Positions 27,966-37,959 of a stretch of 64,000 nt of DNA are shown piece after piece. Position numbers and translations under genes: made by a program. Below the pieces are notes generated by a model that searched no databases, was not told the DNA's origin, and saw only the letters and a list, made by a program, of their open reading frames with translations. The DNA is from an uncultured bacterium (GTDB lineage: Bacteria; Cyanobacteriota; Vampirovibrionia; Gastranaerophilales; Gastranaerophilaceae): the NCBI GenBank assembly GCA_947428835.1, contig CANENE010000004.1:1-64000 (forward strand). Direction: 5' to 3'. Position 1 is the stretch's first letter. Each line of letters begins with the position of its first letter.

Positions 27966-28697
27966 TTAGTTTTCGATTTGGCTTTTAAATTTTTCATAAT
28001 CTTCAATTGTATCTATTCCGACAGGATTCAAACCTACAATTGCAATTTTTATTTTCATTCCGTTTTGTAATGCCCTGAGCTGCTCTAAGCTTTCTTGCTT
28101 TTCAAGAACAGATTGAGGCAGCTTTGTCATTTTTATTAGAGATTCCTTTTTATATCCATATATGCCGATGTGGGCATAATATGGAGCCTGATTTTCATTT
28201 CTTTCGTATGGAATAGGGCATCTTGAAAAATAAAGAGCGTTATTATTGTTATCAAAAACACATTTAACGCAATTTGGATTGTTTATTTGTTCTTTTGAAG
28301 TTATTTCTCTAACCAGGGTCGAAATATCCGTATCATCGTTTTCAATCAAAGCGGATATTGTTTTATCAATAATATTTGGTGTGATTTGAGGTTCATCTCC
28401 TTGTAAGTTTAGAACATAATCAAATTCCGGATGTCTCTGGATAACTTCCGTTATTCTATCAGAGCCGCATTTATGTTCGGCTGAAGTCATTTCGACGCTG
28501 CCTCCGAATTTTTTGACAGCTTCAACAATTCTATCATCATCAGTTGCAACGATTATACTATCTGCAAGTTTTGATTTTTGAGCAGCTTCATATACATATT
28601 GAATAATCGGTTTATTATTTACTTTTAAAAGAGGTTTTCCCGGTAGTCTTGTTGAAGCGTATCTAGCCGGTATTACAATTACGGTCTTTTTATTCAT
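27966..28697 (-). CDS. kdsB: 3-deoxy-manno-octulosonate cytidylyltransferase
   Basis: 243 residues from ATG 28697, with AAAGGG 6 nt upstream; an upstream TTG is unlikely. It activates Kdo with CTP for lipid A-core synthesis. Motifs: VIPARYASTRLPGKPL, ATDDDRI, LNLQGDEPQI and PVGIDTIEDYEKF. It indicates a Kdo-containing LPS and a diderm envelope. It lies 10 bp after the TPR protein on the same strand, and is convergent with the OstA-like gene. Confidence 0.96.
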   Translation of the reverse strand: MNKKTVIVIPARYASTRLPGKPLLKVNNKPIIQYVYEAAQKSKLADSIIVATDDDRIVEAVKKFGGSVEMTSAEHKCGSDRITEVIQRHPEFDYVLNLQGDEPQITPNIIDKTISALIENDDTDISTLVREITSKEQINNPNCVKCVFDNNNNALYFSRCPIPYERNENQAPYYAHIGIYGYKKESLIKMTKLPQSVLEKQESLEQLRALQNGMKIKIAIVGLNPVGIDTIEDYEKFKSQIEN

Positions 28698-28707
28698 TTC
28701 GTTCCCT

Positions 28708-30774
28708 TTAATAGAATTTTTTTCCAAGCATTTCAACTTTTCTTTGAACCTCTTTAACTAAATCGGGTTCATCGGGTTCGGTTGAAAGGAATTTTTCGTA
28801 CATTACAAGCGCACTTCTTTCATCTTTGATTTTTTCATAAGCAAGTCCTAGTTGATAGTATGCCATATAATATGTAGGATCAAGTTCTATTGCTTTTTGT
28901 AGGTCGACAATTTGGGCAGCATTTCTTTTCATAGCGTCAAAAATCAAAGCCCTATAATAATATAGTTGTGCATTTTTGGGATAAATTTTTATATTTTTAT
29001 CTAAAATTTCAAAAGCTTCTATATATTGCTTGTTTTCATATTTGCTGTATGCAAGATTTAATACATGAGTTATAATTTTTTGATTTACAAAAGCAAGAAG
29101 AGTAATTGCTTTTTTATTGTTTTGATCTAAGTCTACTGCTTTTTGAAGGTATTTTTTTGATTCTTGTTCATAGTTAAGTTCAAGATATGTAAGACCTGCG
29201 CTATAGTATAATTCGGAATTAGTCGGGTCTGTTTTAATAGCTTCTCTGTAATATCTTAAAGCACTTGTAGGTTCGCCCATTAATTTTGCGGTATTTGCAA
29301 TTGCAATATAAATTTCAGTTGTTTTAGGTTCTATTTTTAAATAATTTTCTAAAGTTAGTTTATATTCTTTATATTTTTTAGGGTCTTTATTTATTGCCTG
29401 TGCTCTTTCTTTTGCAATCATAGCATCTTCATTCAGCTGTTGCTGCTGTTCATTTACTTTAGCTTTTATTTGTCTTTTTTCTTCATAAGCTCGATCTTGA
29501 AGAGCTTTATGTTCCTGCTCTTTTTCTTTAAGGGTTATATTATCTTCTTTAACAAGAGGCTTTTTTTTGCCTTTTATGGGGCGATTTTTAGGTTCGGACA
29601 GATTATTTTTAGATGCAAGAGCACTATTAAATGCATTTTCCTGATTGCTTTTTGCGATAATTGTTTCATCTTTAATTTTATTTGCATAGTTATAAAATGC
29701 ATTTCTTCCTTTATTGTCTCCAATGCTTGCCAAAAATTCAGAAAAGATAATGTAGTCTCTATAGTTTTGTTCGTAATTGGCATTTGAGCCTTGCATCTTT
29801 TCCATTATCTTATCTAGCGGTAATTTCTTTTCATAGATTTTATAAATACCGTATTTTGCCTGCATAGAATTTGGGTATCTGCTTAGAATTTCATCATATT
29901 CTTTGTTTGCGCCAAGAAGATTTCCGTTTCTTGCAAGAGATTTTGCTTTTGAGGTTCTAATTTGGCTGTCAGAGGGATTTTCTTTTAAGATAGCATTATA
30001 TATTGCAATTGCGTTATCATTTTGATTGTGTATAAAAAATAAATCTCCGAGAATGTATTTTATATAAATATCATCAGGATTCATTTGCAGTGCTTTTGAA
30101 TAACTTTGATATGCTTCTTTTGTGCGATTTAGCTTATAGTATACTTTGCCTAAGGTTTCATATGAGATATTGGCTTCATTTTTATTTTTTGGAGTGATTT
30201 TGTTTTGAACAATATCCTCAATTTCTAATAGAACATCCTTGTCTTTTGTAGCTGATGCTGTGTTATTTAGATATTCAAGAGCAATTGCGCTGCTGCCTTC
30301 TTTTAAATATATTTTTGCAAGCTTGTAATTTGCATTTGCATTATTTTGGTCGTATTCGACCGCCTGCTCATAATAATATTTTGAATTTTTACTGTTTTTG
30401 CTTGTAAGTTCGCAGATATCTGCAATATATTCATTTGCAAGGCTTAGTTTGATTCTTTTTTCTATTAAATCATTAAGTTCATACATTGCGGCATTGAATT
30501 TTCCTTCCGAAATGAGTCTTTTGACGTCTTTTAATCTATATTCGGTGCTGTAGTCAATATTTTGTTCTTTAAGAAGGTGTTTTAATCTGCCTTGATTTTT
30601 GTAGTATGCAGTGGTTGTTTTGCTTTTTGAGCAATATAGTTCTTGTCTGAGATAGTCAATTTCATCCATATTTGAATAGCTTAAAACAGAATTAAATCCC
30701 ATTGAACTTATAATTATTGCTTCTAATAAAAGCTTTTTAAATCGTCTGATGCGCAAAATTGAACCTTTAATCAC
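28708..30774 (-). CDS. Large TPR-repeat protein with signal-like N-terminus
   Basis: Up to 688 residues. No ATG is available at the 5' end: GTG at 30774 is used here, but a TTG at 30756 has AAAGG 7 nt upstream and may be the real start. A basic stretch and hydrophobic segment (FKKLLLEAIIISSMGF) suggests export or an anchor. TPR units are spread over the protein, clearest in the C-terminal third (YYSAGLTYLELNYEQESKKY, then YYRALIFDAMKRNAAQ and AYYQLGLAYEKIKDERSALV). A charged Gln/Lys coil lies in the middle. Likely a scaffold. Confidence 0.82.
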   Translation of the reverse strand: MIKGSILRIRRFKKLLLEAIIISSMGFNSVLSYSNMDEIDYLRQELYCSKSKTTTAYYKNQGRLKHLLKEQNIDYSTEYRLKDVKRLISEGKFNAAMYELNDLIEKRIKLSLANEYIADICELTSKNSKNSKYYYEQAVEYDQNNANANYKLAKIYLKEGSSAIALEYLNNTASATKDKDVLLEIEDIVQNKITPKNKNEANISYETLGKVYYKLNRTKEAYQSYSKALQMNPDDIYIKYILGDLFFIHNQNDNAIAIYNAILKENPSDSQIRTSKAKSLARNGNLLGANKEYDEILSRYPNSMQAKYGIYKIYEKKLPLDKIMEKMQGSNANYEQNYRDYIIFSEFLASIGDNKGRNAFYNYANKIKDETIIAKSNQENAFNSALASKNNLSEPKNRPIKGKKKPLVKEDNITLKEKEQEHKALQDRAYEEKRQIKAKVNEQQQQLNEDAMIAKERAQAINKDPKKYKEYKLTLENYLKIEPKTTEIYIAIANTAKLMGEPTSALRYYREAIKTDPTNSELYYSAGLTYLELNYEQESKKYLQKAVDLDQNNKKAITLLAFVNQKIITHVLNLAYSKYENKQYIEAFEILDKNIKIYPKNAQLYYYRALIFDAMKRNAAQIVDLQKAIELDPTYYMAYYQLGLAYEKIKDERSALVMYEKFLSTEPDEPDLVKEVQRKVEMLGKKFY

Positions 30775-30875
30775 TTTGTTATCATAATTTTAATATAAAT
30801 TTGAATTAAAATAAAGCAATAAAACAAAATTAAATTAGTTGCAATTTATTCCTTTAAGTTTAATAATATTGTATT

Positions 30876-32705
30876 ATGAAAAAGAAAATTTTAACTACTG
30901 TATTATCGTCTATTATACTTTTATCATCAACATCTGTCTGTTTTGCAAAAATGAGCCAGCAGGCAAACAAGCTTTATAACAGCGCAATTATTCAAGAGCA
31001 GGAAGGTAACTACAAAGAAGCTTTAAACCATGTTTTAAAAGCTATTCAATATTCACCCGATGATGCTGTTTTGAATATAAAGCTTGCAGGTTTATATCAG
31101 ACTTTAAATCAACTCGAAAATGCTATAGAAGCCTATAATAAAGCGATTTCATTAAGAAGCGAAGACGGTTTTTTATATATAAGCTTGGCCAATCTCTATT
31201 TGAAAAAATACGATTATGCCCTTGCTTTAACTAATTATGAAAAAGCTCAAAATTTAATGCCTGAATATAAGTATAACTTAATCAATATCGCAAATACAAA
31301 AAGTCTTTTAAAAGATTCTAAAGGTGCAATCGACGCATATAAGGAATTTTTAGAGGCGTATCCGAATAATCTTGAAGCTCAAAGTGCAATTGCAAACATA
31401 TATTTAGAAAACAATGATTATGATAATTCTATTGAAAATTTTGCTCTTGCATTAAGAAGCAACCCTAATGATTTTAGGGATTATTCAAATTATGGTGTTG
31501 CTCTTTTAAATAAAGGCGATTATGATAAGGCACAAATTGCTTTTAAAAGTGCGGTTTCGGTTAATAAAAATGATGCCGTAAGTATGGCAAATTTAGCTTA
31601 TGCACAGCAAAAACAGGGACTTGATGCTGAAGCCCTTGCCTCATATAAAAAAGCTTTAGAAATTGATCCTGATTTAAATTCAATTAGGTATAATTATGCA
31701 ATTTTATTAAATAAACAAAATATGCCAATTCAGGCAAGACAGGAATTGCAGACATATCTCAAAGAAAATCCGAGAAGCTCTGATGCCTATATAGCACTTG
31801 CAGGTATTTATACCAAAAATAAAGACTACAAAAATGCAATAAATGAGCTTGAAATAGCCAAAAAAGCCAATCCTGATGATATAAATGTCAAAATGGAATT
31901 GGCAAGAGCATACCAAAATAATGCAGAATATTATGATGCTCTTAAATATTATGACGATATTATTGCAGACGATAACACTAAGCTTTCCGCTTTATATAAT
32001 AAGGCTGTTATTTTGACTCAGCTTGGGCAATTTGAAGGCGCTTTAGATATATATAATGACTTATTAAAAATTGACTCTGAAACATTGGAGCAAAATAATA
32101 TTGCTTTGGAAGATATCAAAAAAGATGAATTTGAAAACAGACTTTTGATGGCAAATGACCTTTACAAAAAGGCGCAATATAAGAAGGCAAGGGCAATTTA
32201 TGCAAAAATGCTTGAAACAAATGATGACTATAGAATATATCTTGGTATTGCAGACTGCTCTTATGCCCTAAAGATGTTTACATATGCTAAACATTACTAT
32301 GAACAGGCAATTCAGATAGACAATACCGACACAAGCGTTTTAAGCAGATACGCTGAAGTTCTTTTTGAGCTTAAAGAGTATGATACAGCTATTGCTGTTT
32401 TAGATAGGGCTGTAGAATATTCAAAAGATAATGACGGCTATTTGTATAATATCGCACTTTGCTATTATGAATTAAAACAATACGATAAGGCATATGAATA
32501 TGTTTTAAAAGCATCAAAAGCAGCTTCTAAAGTAGATTATATCTATCTTCAAGCCCTAATTTTAGAAGTTCAAGGAAAAACAAAAGATGCAATTTTAGTT
32601 TATGAAAAATGTATTGAAATGACAGATGATGATACTTTTAAAGCGAGCTTGGAAAAGAAAATTAAATCATTATATGATGGTGTGGTAAGTGAAAAAACTG
32701 ATTAG
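30876..32705 (+). CDS. Exported TPR-repeat protein
   Basis: 609 residues with a signal peptide (MKKKILTTVLSSIILLSSTSVCFA). Nearly the whole mature part is TPR repeats of about 34 residues, with repeated alanine-rich helix pairs (LNIKLAGLYQTLNQLENAIE, YISLANLYLKKYDYALALT and so on). It probably scaffolds a periplasmic or envelope complex. TAATAT ends 6 nt before the ATG. It is divergent from the other TPR gene with about 100 bp between. The lipoprotein-like gene overlaps its 3' end by 17 bp. Confidence 0.85.
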   Translation: MKKKILTTVLSSIILLSSTSVCFAKMSQQANKLYNSAIIQEQEGNYKEALNHVLKAIQYSPDDAVLNIKLAGLYQTLNQLENAIEAYNKAISLRSEDGFLYISLANLYLKKYDYALALTNYEKAQNLMPEYKYNLINIANTKSLLKDSKGAIDAYKEFLEAYPNNLEAQSAIANIYLENNDYDNSIENFALALRSNPNDFRDYSNYGVALLNKGDYDKAQIAFKSAVSVNKNDAVSMANLAYAQQKQGLDAEALASYKKALEIDPDLNSIRYNYAILLNKQNMPIQARQELQTYLKENPRSSDAYIALAGIYTKNKDYKNAINELEIAKKANPDDINVKMELARAYQNNAEYYDALKYYDDIIADDNTKLSALYNKAVILTQLGQFEGALDIYNDLLKIDSETLEQNNIALEDIKKDEFENRLLMANDLYKKAQYKKARAIYAKMLETNDDYRIYLGIADCSYALKMFTYAKHYYEQAIQIDNTDTSVLSRYAEVLFELKEYDTAIAVLDRAVEYSKDNDGYLYNIALCYYELKQYDKAYEYVLKASKAASKVDYIYLQALILEVQGKTKDAILVYEKCIEMTDDDTFKASLEKKIKSLYDGVVSEKTD

Positions 32706-33117
32706 CATATTTTTTCTTACCGGTATTTTTTCTGCTTGTTTCGGATTTAATCTGTTTAAAAATAAAATCGAGCCTGTTTTGATTTTATCTGATAAAAACC
32801 CGCTTGAAGTATCTGATGTTGAAAAAGCACAGCAAAAGGCAAATGTTTTTAAAATCAATGAAAGAATATATTTTACTTTCCATATAGAAGACGGCTTCAA
32901 AAGTGATTATGTAAAATATCAGATAGTAAGACAGGATGATAATGCTCATACAGGCGGTTATGCCAGAATTATGAATGTCACAAAAAGACTTGATGATAAA
33001 TATACTTTTTCTGACTATTTTGTTTTAAGCAGAGGCGGCAGATATTATATACAAATTTTTGATATAACAAATTTAAACCAATGGCTTAAGATATCATCTT
33101 TTATGGTGGTTAATTAA
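32689..33117 (+). CDS. Exported (possible lipo-) protein, unknown
   Basis: 142 residues, GTG start inside the end of the TPR gene, so translation is probably coupled. The signal (MKKLISIFFLTGIFSAC) could be a lipobox with Cys17. The mature domain is beta-rich (IYFTFHIEDGF, KYQIVRQDD, GRYYIQIFDI), resembling an immunoglobulin-like sandwich. No family is recognised. The tight link suggests it works with the TPR protein. Confidence 0.65.
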   Translation: MKKLISIFFLTGIFSACFGFNLFKNKIEPVLILSDKNPLEVSDVEKAQQKANVFKINERIYFTFHIEDGFKSDYVKYQIVRQDDNAHTGGYARIMNVTKRLDDKYTFSDYFVLSRGGRYYIQIFDITNLNQWLKISSFMVVN

Positions 33118-33135
33118 ATTAGAAAAAATATATTT

Positions 33136-33573
33136 ATGAAATACAGTTTTAAAAATTTTATAGAAGATTTAATTTTTGATATTAAAACAAAGTTGTTTTC
33201 ATCAAAATATATATTAAAAGGAAAATGTAAAAGATGTGGAAATTGCTGCAGGAATATTCTTTTTTCAACAAAAGAAGGCTACATAAAATCTAAAGAACTT
33301 TTTGAAACTATGCAAAAAAAGTATCCATATTATAGAAATTTTAAAATTTCAGGAGTTATTCAGGATAAAAAAGACTTTCAAAACGGCGCTTTGACTTTTG
33401 AATGCAAGTTTATTTCAAAAGATAATCGTTGTAAAATATATTTCTTTAGACCCTTGTTCTGCAGAGACTACCCCGATATCAATCCGAATTTAATATACAA
33501 CGGAGTTACTATGCTTGATAATTGCGGATATTATTTTGATATCAATAAAGACTTTAAAAGCTATTTAAAATAG
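33136..33573 (+). CDS. YkgJ-type CxxCxxCC zinc/iron-chelating protein
   Basis: 145 residues. The motif CKRCGNCC near residue 36, then FECKFIS, CKIYFFRPLFCRDYP, is the signature of the YkgJ / CxxCxxCC domain family thought to bind zinc or iron-sulfur. No signal peptide. The catalytic or chaperone role of the family is not settled. It follows the lipoprotein-like gene by 18 bp. Confidence 0.85.
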   Translation: MKYSFKNFIEDLIFDIKTKLFSSKYILKGKCKRCGNCCRNILFSTKEGYIKSKELFETMQKKYPYYRNFKISGVIQDKKDFQNGALTFECKFISKDNRCKIYFFRPLFCRDYPDINPNLIYNGVTMLDNCGYYFDINKDFKSYLK

Positions 33574-33584
33574 CCTTATTGGTT

Positions 33585-34796
33585 TTATTGCATATCAAAT
33601 TTAATGCCGGCTTGTTTAAATCTTTTAAATACTTCCTGAAGTCTTAATATGGGCTGTACTAAAGACACTCTGAATCTATCATCGCTCATTTGCCCGAAAG
33701 CACTTCCGGGTGTAATTAATACCCCTGCTTTATCTAAAACGTATTTGCAAAATTCCATTGAAGACTTGAATTTTGGAGGAATTTTAATCCAAAAATACAT
33801 AGTAGCGTCACTTCTTGGGGCGTAAAAACCAAGTTCATTAAAGCCTTGTGCGACAATTTCTCTTCTTGCATCATATTTATCCATAATGCCTTTAACGTAG
33901 CTATCATCCATAGTTAGTGCTGCAATACATGCATCTTGAACAATTGTTGAAGTACCGTAATCGATGTTAGATTTCATTGCATAAAGATTTGATATAAATT
34001 CTTGTTTGCCGACTGCAAAGCCGCATCTCCAGCCTGCCATATTAAATGTTTTGGTAAACGAATGAAATTCCATTGCGATATCTTTGGCGCCTTCTATATT
34101 AAATATTGAATACGGGCGATAATTTGAAAAACAAACTTCCCCATAAGCAAGGTCTGAAATTAAAAGAATATTATATTGCTTGCAGAAATTTACAATATCA
34201 TTTAAAAAACTCTTTGGAGCAACAGCGCCTGTCGGGTTATTTGGATAATTTATGAAGAACATCTTGGCTTTTTTTGCAATGTCACTAGGAATTTCGGACA
34301 AATCTATCAAAAACCTGTTTTCTTCTTTTAAATTAACAAAATAAGGTGTTCCGCCTGCAATGAGAGTGCCTCTGCATAATACCGGATAATATGGGTCAGG
34401 GATGATATTTATGTCACCGGGGTCTGTGTATGTCATTGCAATATTAGCCAGACCCTCTTTTTCGCCGATTAGAGTTTGAACTTCTGTATCAGGGTCAATA
34501 TCAACAAAGTATCTTCTTTTCATCCAGTCGGCAATTGCACGTCTTAGTTCGGGCTTTCCTCTGAAATTTGGATAGCCGTGATTAGCCGGATTTTGAATTG
34601 CTTCCAAAGCTACACGCACAACAGGATCGGGAGTGGAGCCATCAGGGTTTCCTATGGACATATCAATTACATCAACCCCATTATTGATTGCCTTCTGTTT
34701 CATTTCCGCAAGAGATGCAAAAATATATTTTGGAAGAGTGCTTATTCTTTTTGCAGGTGTGATTGTGATATTTGTTGCATCTGTTGTATTTGTCAT
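33585..34796 (-). CDS. Class I/II aminotransferase (AlaC / DapL-like)
   Basis: 403 residues, fold type I PLP enzyme. PLP-lysine motif HSFTKTFNMAGWRCGFAVG, substrate-binding NYPNNPTGA and C-terminal FRVSLVQP are present. The sequence is closest in feel to the AlaC / LL-diaminopimelate aminotransferase-related group (MSIGNPDGSTPDPV). The exact substrate cannot be fixed by eye. GAGGG lies 6 nt before the ATG; the terminator of rpsP separates the two. Confidence 0.9.
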   Translation of the reverse strand: MTNTTDATNITITPAKRISTLPKYIFASLAEMKQKAINNGVDVIDMSIGNPDGSTPDPVVRVALEAIQNPANHGYPNFRGKPELRRAIADWMKRRYFVDIDPDTEVQTLIGEKEGLANIAMTYTDPGDINIIPDPYYPVLCRGTLIAGGTPYFVNLKEENRFLIDLSEIPSDIAKKAKMFFINYPNNPTGAVAPKSFLNDIVNFCKQYNILLISDLAYGEVCFSNYRPYSIFNIEGAKDIAMEFHSFTKTFNMAGWRCGFAVGKQEFISNLYAMKSNIDYGTSTIVQDACIAALTMDDSYVKGIMDKYDARREIVAQGFNELGFYAPRSDATMYFWIKIPPKFKSSMEFCKYVLDKAGVLITPGSAFGQMSDDRFRVSLVQPILRLQEVFKRFKQAGIKFDMQ

Positions 34797-34817
34797 ATTT
34801 TTCCCTCTATTTATAAT

Positions 34818-34846
34818 AAAAAAGCCTCAATAAATGAGGCTTTTTT
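34818..34846 (-). terminator. Terminator downstream of rpsP
   Basis: 12-bp perfect stem AAAAAAGCCTCA/TGAGGCTTTTTT with a 5-nt loop and T-run on the minus strand, 24 bp after the rpsP stop. Confidence 0.85.
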
Positions 34847-34870
34847 AATTTTCTATTTTTTTAACCTCAA

Positions 34871-35248
34871 TTATGCGCTTACTTCTTCGGCCGCTGCTTC
34901 TTGGCCAGCTGCTTCAGTTGATTCTGCTTGCGCTTCTTGAGCTTTTTGTGCTTCTAATTTAGCTTGAGCTTTTTTAGAAAGTTTTGTTTTTTCGGATTTT
35001 TTATAGTTTAAACTTCCGTCAGCATTTGCATTATTAATCAAATACATAACAGTTTCGGTTGCTTGTGCACCTTGAGAAAGTCTGGATTTGGCTTTTTCTA
35101 CATTTAATTTCATTTCTTTTGTTTTAGGATTATAGTATCCAAGTTCTTCAATTGGAGCACCTTCTCTTTTTGAACGGCTGTCTATAACAATTATTCTGTA
35201 ACTTGGGTTCTTTTTATAACCTAATCTTTTAAGTCTAATTTTGACCAC
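34871..35248 (-). CDS. rpsP: 30S ribosomal protein S16 with extended tail
   Basis: 125 residues, GTG start with AAGGA 8 nt upstream. The core ([36 protein letters not shown]) ends near 85. The remaining about 40 residues are a low-complexity Ala/Gln/Glu/Lys tail, longer than in most bacterial S16 proteins (80-90 residues). It is a single-gene unit with its own terminator; the usual rimM-trmD-rplS partners are elsewhere. Confidence 0.96.
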   Translation of the reverse strand: MVKIRLKRLGYKKNPSYRIIVIDSRSKREGAPIEELGYYNPKTKEMKLNVEKAKSRLSQGAQATETVMYLINNANADGSLNYKKSEKTKLSKKAQAKLEAQKAQEAQAESTEAAGQEAAAEEVSA

Positions 35249-35336
35249 TTGTTAATTCCTTTTTGTACTGTACTTTACATCTATCAAACTATAAACATAT
35301 TTATTTTGCAAGTACTTTTATGTTATATTATAATCT

Positions 35337-35888
35337 ATGGTTAATAATTCAATTCAAAATATCCTATTAAATTGTTCCGATTCTTATTTGTATATTTCAG
35401 ATATTATGAATAAAATCTGCAAAGCAGTTGGACTTGAAGTTTTAGATAATAAAGCATTAAATTGGGATGTTGAAAATATTTTTATAGGAGCTGATAGTCT
35501 ATTGCGGGTTCAAAAACTTGCCAATTGTGCAATTGAAAAAGGTATTATAAATGCGATTGTTGTAAATGGTGCTGATAAATTTCCATTCCTTTGTCCCTTC
35601 GAAGAAAGCATTATAGCGGAAGCCTGGAAGAATAAAATATTTTCTTATACGGTAAATTCCAAGGTTTTAGGGATAAAAGAAGTTTCTTTGGATAAAATCA
35701 AATGCGAAAATATAGAGCATTCAGATTTTATTGTGCGCGAAATTCTATCTTCAAAATTAAAAGATGAAAAATTTGAAATTGTTATGATTAATTGTGCACT
35801 TTCTTTATACATTTCTAAAAAAGCTGATAATATAATTGAAGCTATGGATTTGTTTAAAAAAATAATACAAACTTACGATTTGAATTAG
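35337..35888 (+). CDS. TrpD C-terminal-domain-like protein (truncated)
   Basis: 183 residues. From about residue 48 it follows the C-terminal part of anthranilate phosphoribosyltransferase: the VENIFIGADSLLRVQKLANCAIEKG stretch, VVNGAD (VVHGxDG in TrpD), the LGIKEVSLDKIKCENIEHSD acidic segment, and the end MINCALSLYISKKADNIIEA that matches the NAAAALYVAGKA helix. The PRPP-binding N-terminal half and its GTGGD are absent, so TrpD catalysis is not expected. Either a relic under its own promoter or a domain with a new job. Confidence 0.65.
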   Translation: MVNNSIQNILLNCSDSYLYISDIMNKICKAVGLEVLDNKALNWDVENIFIGADSLLRVQKLANCAIEKGIINAIVVNGADKFPFLCPFEESIIAEAWKNKIFSYTVNSKVLGIKEVSLDKIKCENIEHSDFIVREILSSKLKDEKFEIVMINCALSLYISKKADNIIEAMDLFKKIIQTYDLN

Positions 35889-35916
35889 ATTAGTTTTGAA
35901 CCTATAATATGTTAGT

Positions 35917-36651
35917 ATGAAAAGATTTATTTTAGCTGCATTGATTATGGTTTTATTACTGCCTATTGCCGATGCAAAAACCCAAAAAGAAGAATATAAA
36001 AATGATGCATTATATTCGCAGGAATATTTTGATTATTTGATAGAATGTGCTTCCATTGAAGCTAACGAACAAAAAGCCAAAAAAACGCAAAAAGCAAAAC
36101 AAGCGGAAAAAGAACTTTCTTTGGAAAATATATTAGAAGAAGAAGATATTAAAATTGAAAATACTGCGCCATTTAAACTTGCAATAGAAGAAAATGTTAA
36201 TGTGGGCAGATTTGGTCAAACATTTAAAGTAATTGATACAAAAACAGTTATCCCTGTAGGCGGTGATTTTTCTTTTTATCAAAATACAAAAAAATCAAGA
36301 AATAAATATAACAGTACGGACTACAAGGTATTGGCCGGAGCTGAAGCAGGTTTTGGCAAATATGTTTCTGTTGCAAGCGGCTTGGAAACCAATTTCAGGG
36401 GATTAGACCAAAATCCCCAATCAAGAAAACTCTACCTTACTCCGACATTAAATATAACAGATAGAGTTGCAATAAAATTACACAATAAAGTTAATATTCA
36501 AAGTCATATTCAAGATTGTGATTTAGAGCTTAGTATATCGCCTCTTAAATCTAAGGCGCTTGATTTTGGAGTATACGCCGCAACATCTAAAACGCCAAGT
36601 GGAAATCATAGCGAAAGTATCAATTTTTCGACAACTTTTTATTTCTTTTAA
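35917..36651 (+). CDS. Exported barrel-like envelope protein
   Basis: 244 residues. Signal peptide MKRFILAALIMVLLLPIADA. An Ala/Lys/Glu coil follows to about 90. The C-terminal half has alternating polar/hydrophobic strands (YKVLAGAEAGFGKYVSVASG, VAIKLHNKVNIQSH) and ends in STTFYFF with a terminal aromatic, as outer-membrane barrels do. TATAAT lies 8 nt before the ATG. Function unknown. The stop abuts the stop of the convergent gene with no spacer. Confidence 0.7.
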   Translation: MKRFILAALIMVLLLPIADAKTQKEEYKNDALYSQEYFDYLIECASIEANEQKAKKTQKAKQAEKELSLENILEEEDIKIENTAPFKLAIEENVNVGRFGQTFKVIDTKTVIPVGGDFSFYQNTKKSRNKYNSTDYKVLAGAEAGFGKYVSVASGLETNFRGLDQNPQSRKLYLTPTLNITDRVAIKLHNKVNIQSHIQDCDLELSISPLKSKALDFGVYAATSKTPSGNHSESINFSTTFYFF

Positions 36652-37158
36652 CTATAGAAAAGTTTTGTTGTATTTAGAAAGCATCTCTAAGCTTTCCATA
36701 AGAGTTTGATTGACATTGCTATAAGACATAGAGCCTGTAGCCTGTGCTTGAATTGAATTTAGTTCAAAATTCAAAGATTTCAATTGTTCTAAAACATTTA
36801 TATTATCTTTGTTTTCAAGTGCTTTTTGATTAATAATTTCTTCAATCTTTGTTAAAATTGCTTGAAAATCGGCATTTTCATCTATTTTTATTCCAAGTTT
36901 TTGAGCTAAATCTTTTGCTCTTTGCAATAAATCACTTTTGCCGTTAGTGTTATCTTCTTTCGCATTTTTTTTGGTTTCCTGCGTCTTTTTGTATGCTGCA
37001 ATAAGGCTTTTTGCCTGTGCTTCTGTTATATCCTGGCTATATGGAATTGCAAGTTTATCCAATTCAGCTTTTGTTTGAGAGGTAAGTTTTTTATTATATG
37101 CACCCCATGATGCCATACTTTGGGCGGCATATCCTAAATTTACAGAACTTAATGTCAT
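36652..37158 (-). CDS. Unknown helical protein, 168 residues
   Basis: No family recognised. AAAGGG lies 5 nt before the ATG. The N-terminus (SSVNLGYAAQSMASWGAYNK) is uncharged and Ala/Ser/Gly-rich, then come charged helices with a Lys-rich linker (TKKNAKEDNTNGKSD) and two amphipathic helices. No classical signal peptide. Confidence 0.6.
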   Translation of the reverse strand: MTLSSVNLGYAAQSMASWGAYNKKLTSQTKAELDKLAIPYSQDITEAQAKSLIAAYKKTQETKKNAKEDNTNGKSDLLQRAKDLAQKLGIKIDENADFQAILTKIEEIINQKALENKDNINVLEQLKSLNFELNSIQAQATGSMSYSNVNQTLMESLEMLSKYNKTFL

Positions 37159-37296
37159 AATATCCCTTTACTTTCCACACCTTAATGAAATAACCAAGAA
37201 TGTCAAATTATCCTTACAGTTTCTTATTCGGCATTTTCTTTATAAAAGTTGAGGATATTTATGCTATTGTTAAGAAATTGTTACATTTTAAGTTGA

Positions 37297-37767
37297 TTAC
37301 TTGTAATTCTTTTTTATAATATGAATACCCGGGTTATCTTTATCTTGCCAAATAACGTCAGCTACAATTTTTTCTCCGTAGAATGCACAGGTTTTATCAC
37401 CTTCAGGCTTCATTACCATTACGTAATAATCCTTTAGCCAGGGATTTACATATACAATTGAAGAATCATCTTCTATTTTTGCCCTTTTTATTCTTCCTGC
37501 TGCTACCCATTCCATATCTTTTAACATATCCATACCATCTTTTGGTAAAAGATGCTGTTTAATATCATCGGGCAGGGTTGCGTATTTTTTCATATATTTT
37601 GCAGTTGATGCTGTAAAAGACACTGTATCTTTATTTAAATCCAGGATAATTTTGGGGAGCTTTTCTAAGGACAAATCATCCTTGCAGGGCGCAGCGCAGT
37701 TGTTCTCGTTTAGCATTTTTGCCCTTGATTTACCAAAACCAAGTAAAAAAACAGAAGGAACTCTCAT
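37297..37767 (-). CDS. Unknown protein with VSFTA segment
   Basis: 156 residues from ATG 37767; upstream GTG and TTG codons in frame are possible alternatives. Residues 49-53 read VSFTA, a variant of the short (I/L)xF motif seen in other proteins of the window. The C-terminal half looks like a small beta-domain (SIVYVNPWLKDYYVMVMKPEGD, then HIIKKN). No cleavable signal peptide. Unrecognised. Confidence 0.55.
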   Translation of the reverse strand: MRVPSVFLLGFGKSRAKMLNENNCAAPCKDDLSLEKLPKIILDLNKDTVSFTASTAKYMKKYATLPDDIKQHLLPKDGMDMLKDMEWVAAGRIKRAKIEDDSSIVYVNPWLKDYYVMVMKPEGDKTCAFYGEKIVADVIWQDKDNPGIHIIKKNYK

Positions 37768-37959
37768 ATCCTTACTCTCTTTTCTTTTTATCAACACAAC
37801 CTTTAATATACTTATTATATCAGATTTCTTTATATACTTCTATAATATATTTAAATTATTACAAAACTAAATAAGGTATAATATACACTTTTTACGGCGT
37901 TTTCAGCTTTTAAGTTTACAAAATTGAATAACTCTTTGGTTGGTGTTTTAATATATTCT

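Noticed and set aside
37924-37959. Upstream extension of sbcD by 12 residues
   Set aside because: Starts with TTG, lacks a ribosome site, and the SbcD family starts with MNILHLADLHIGK.
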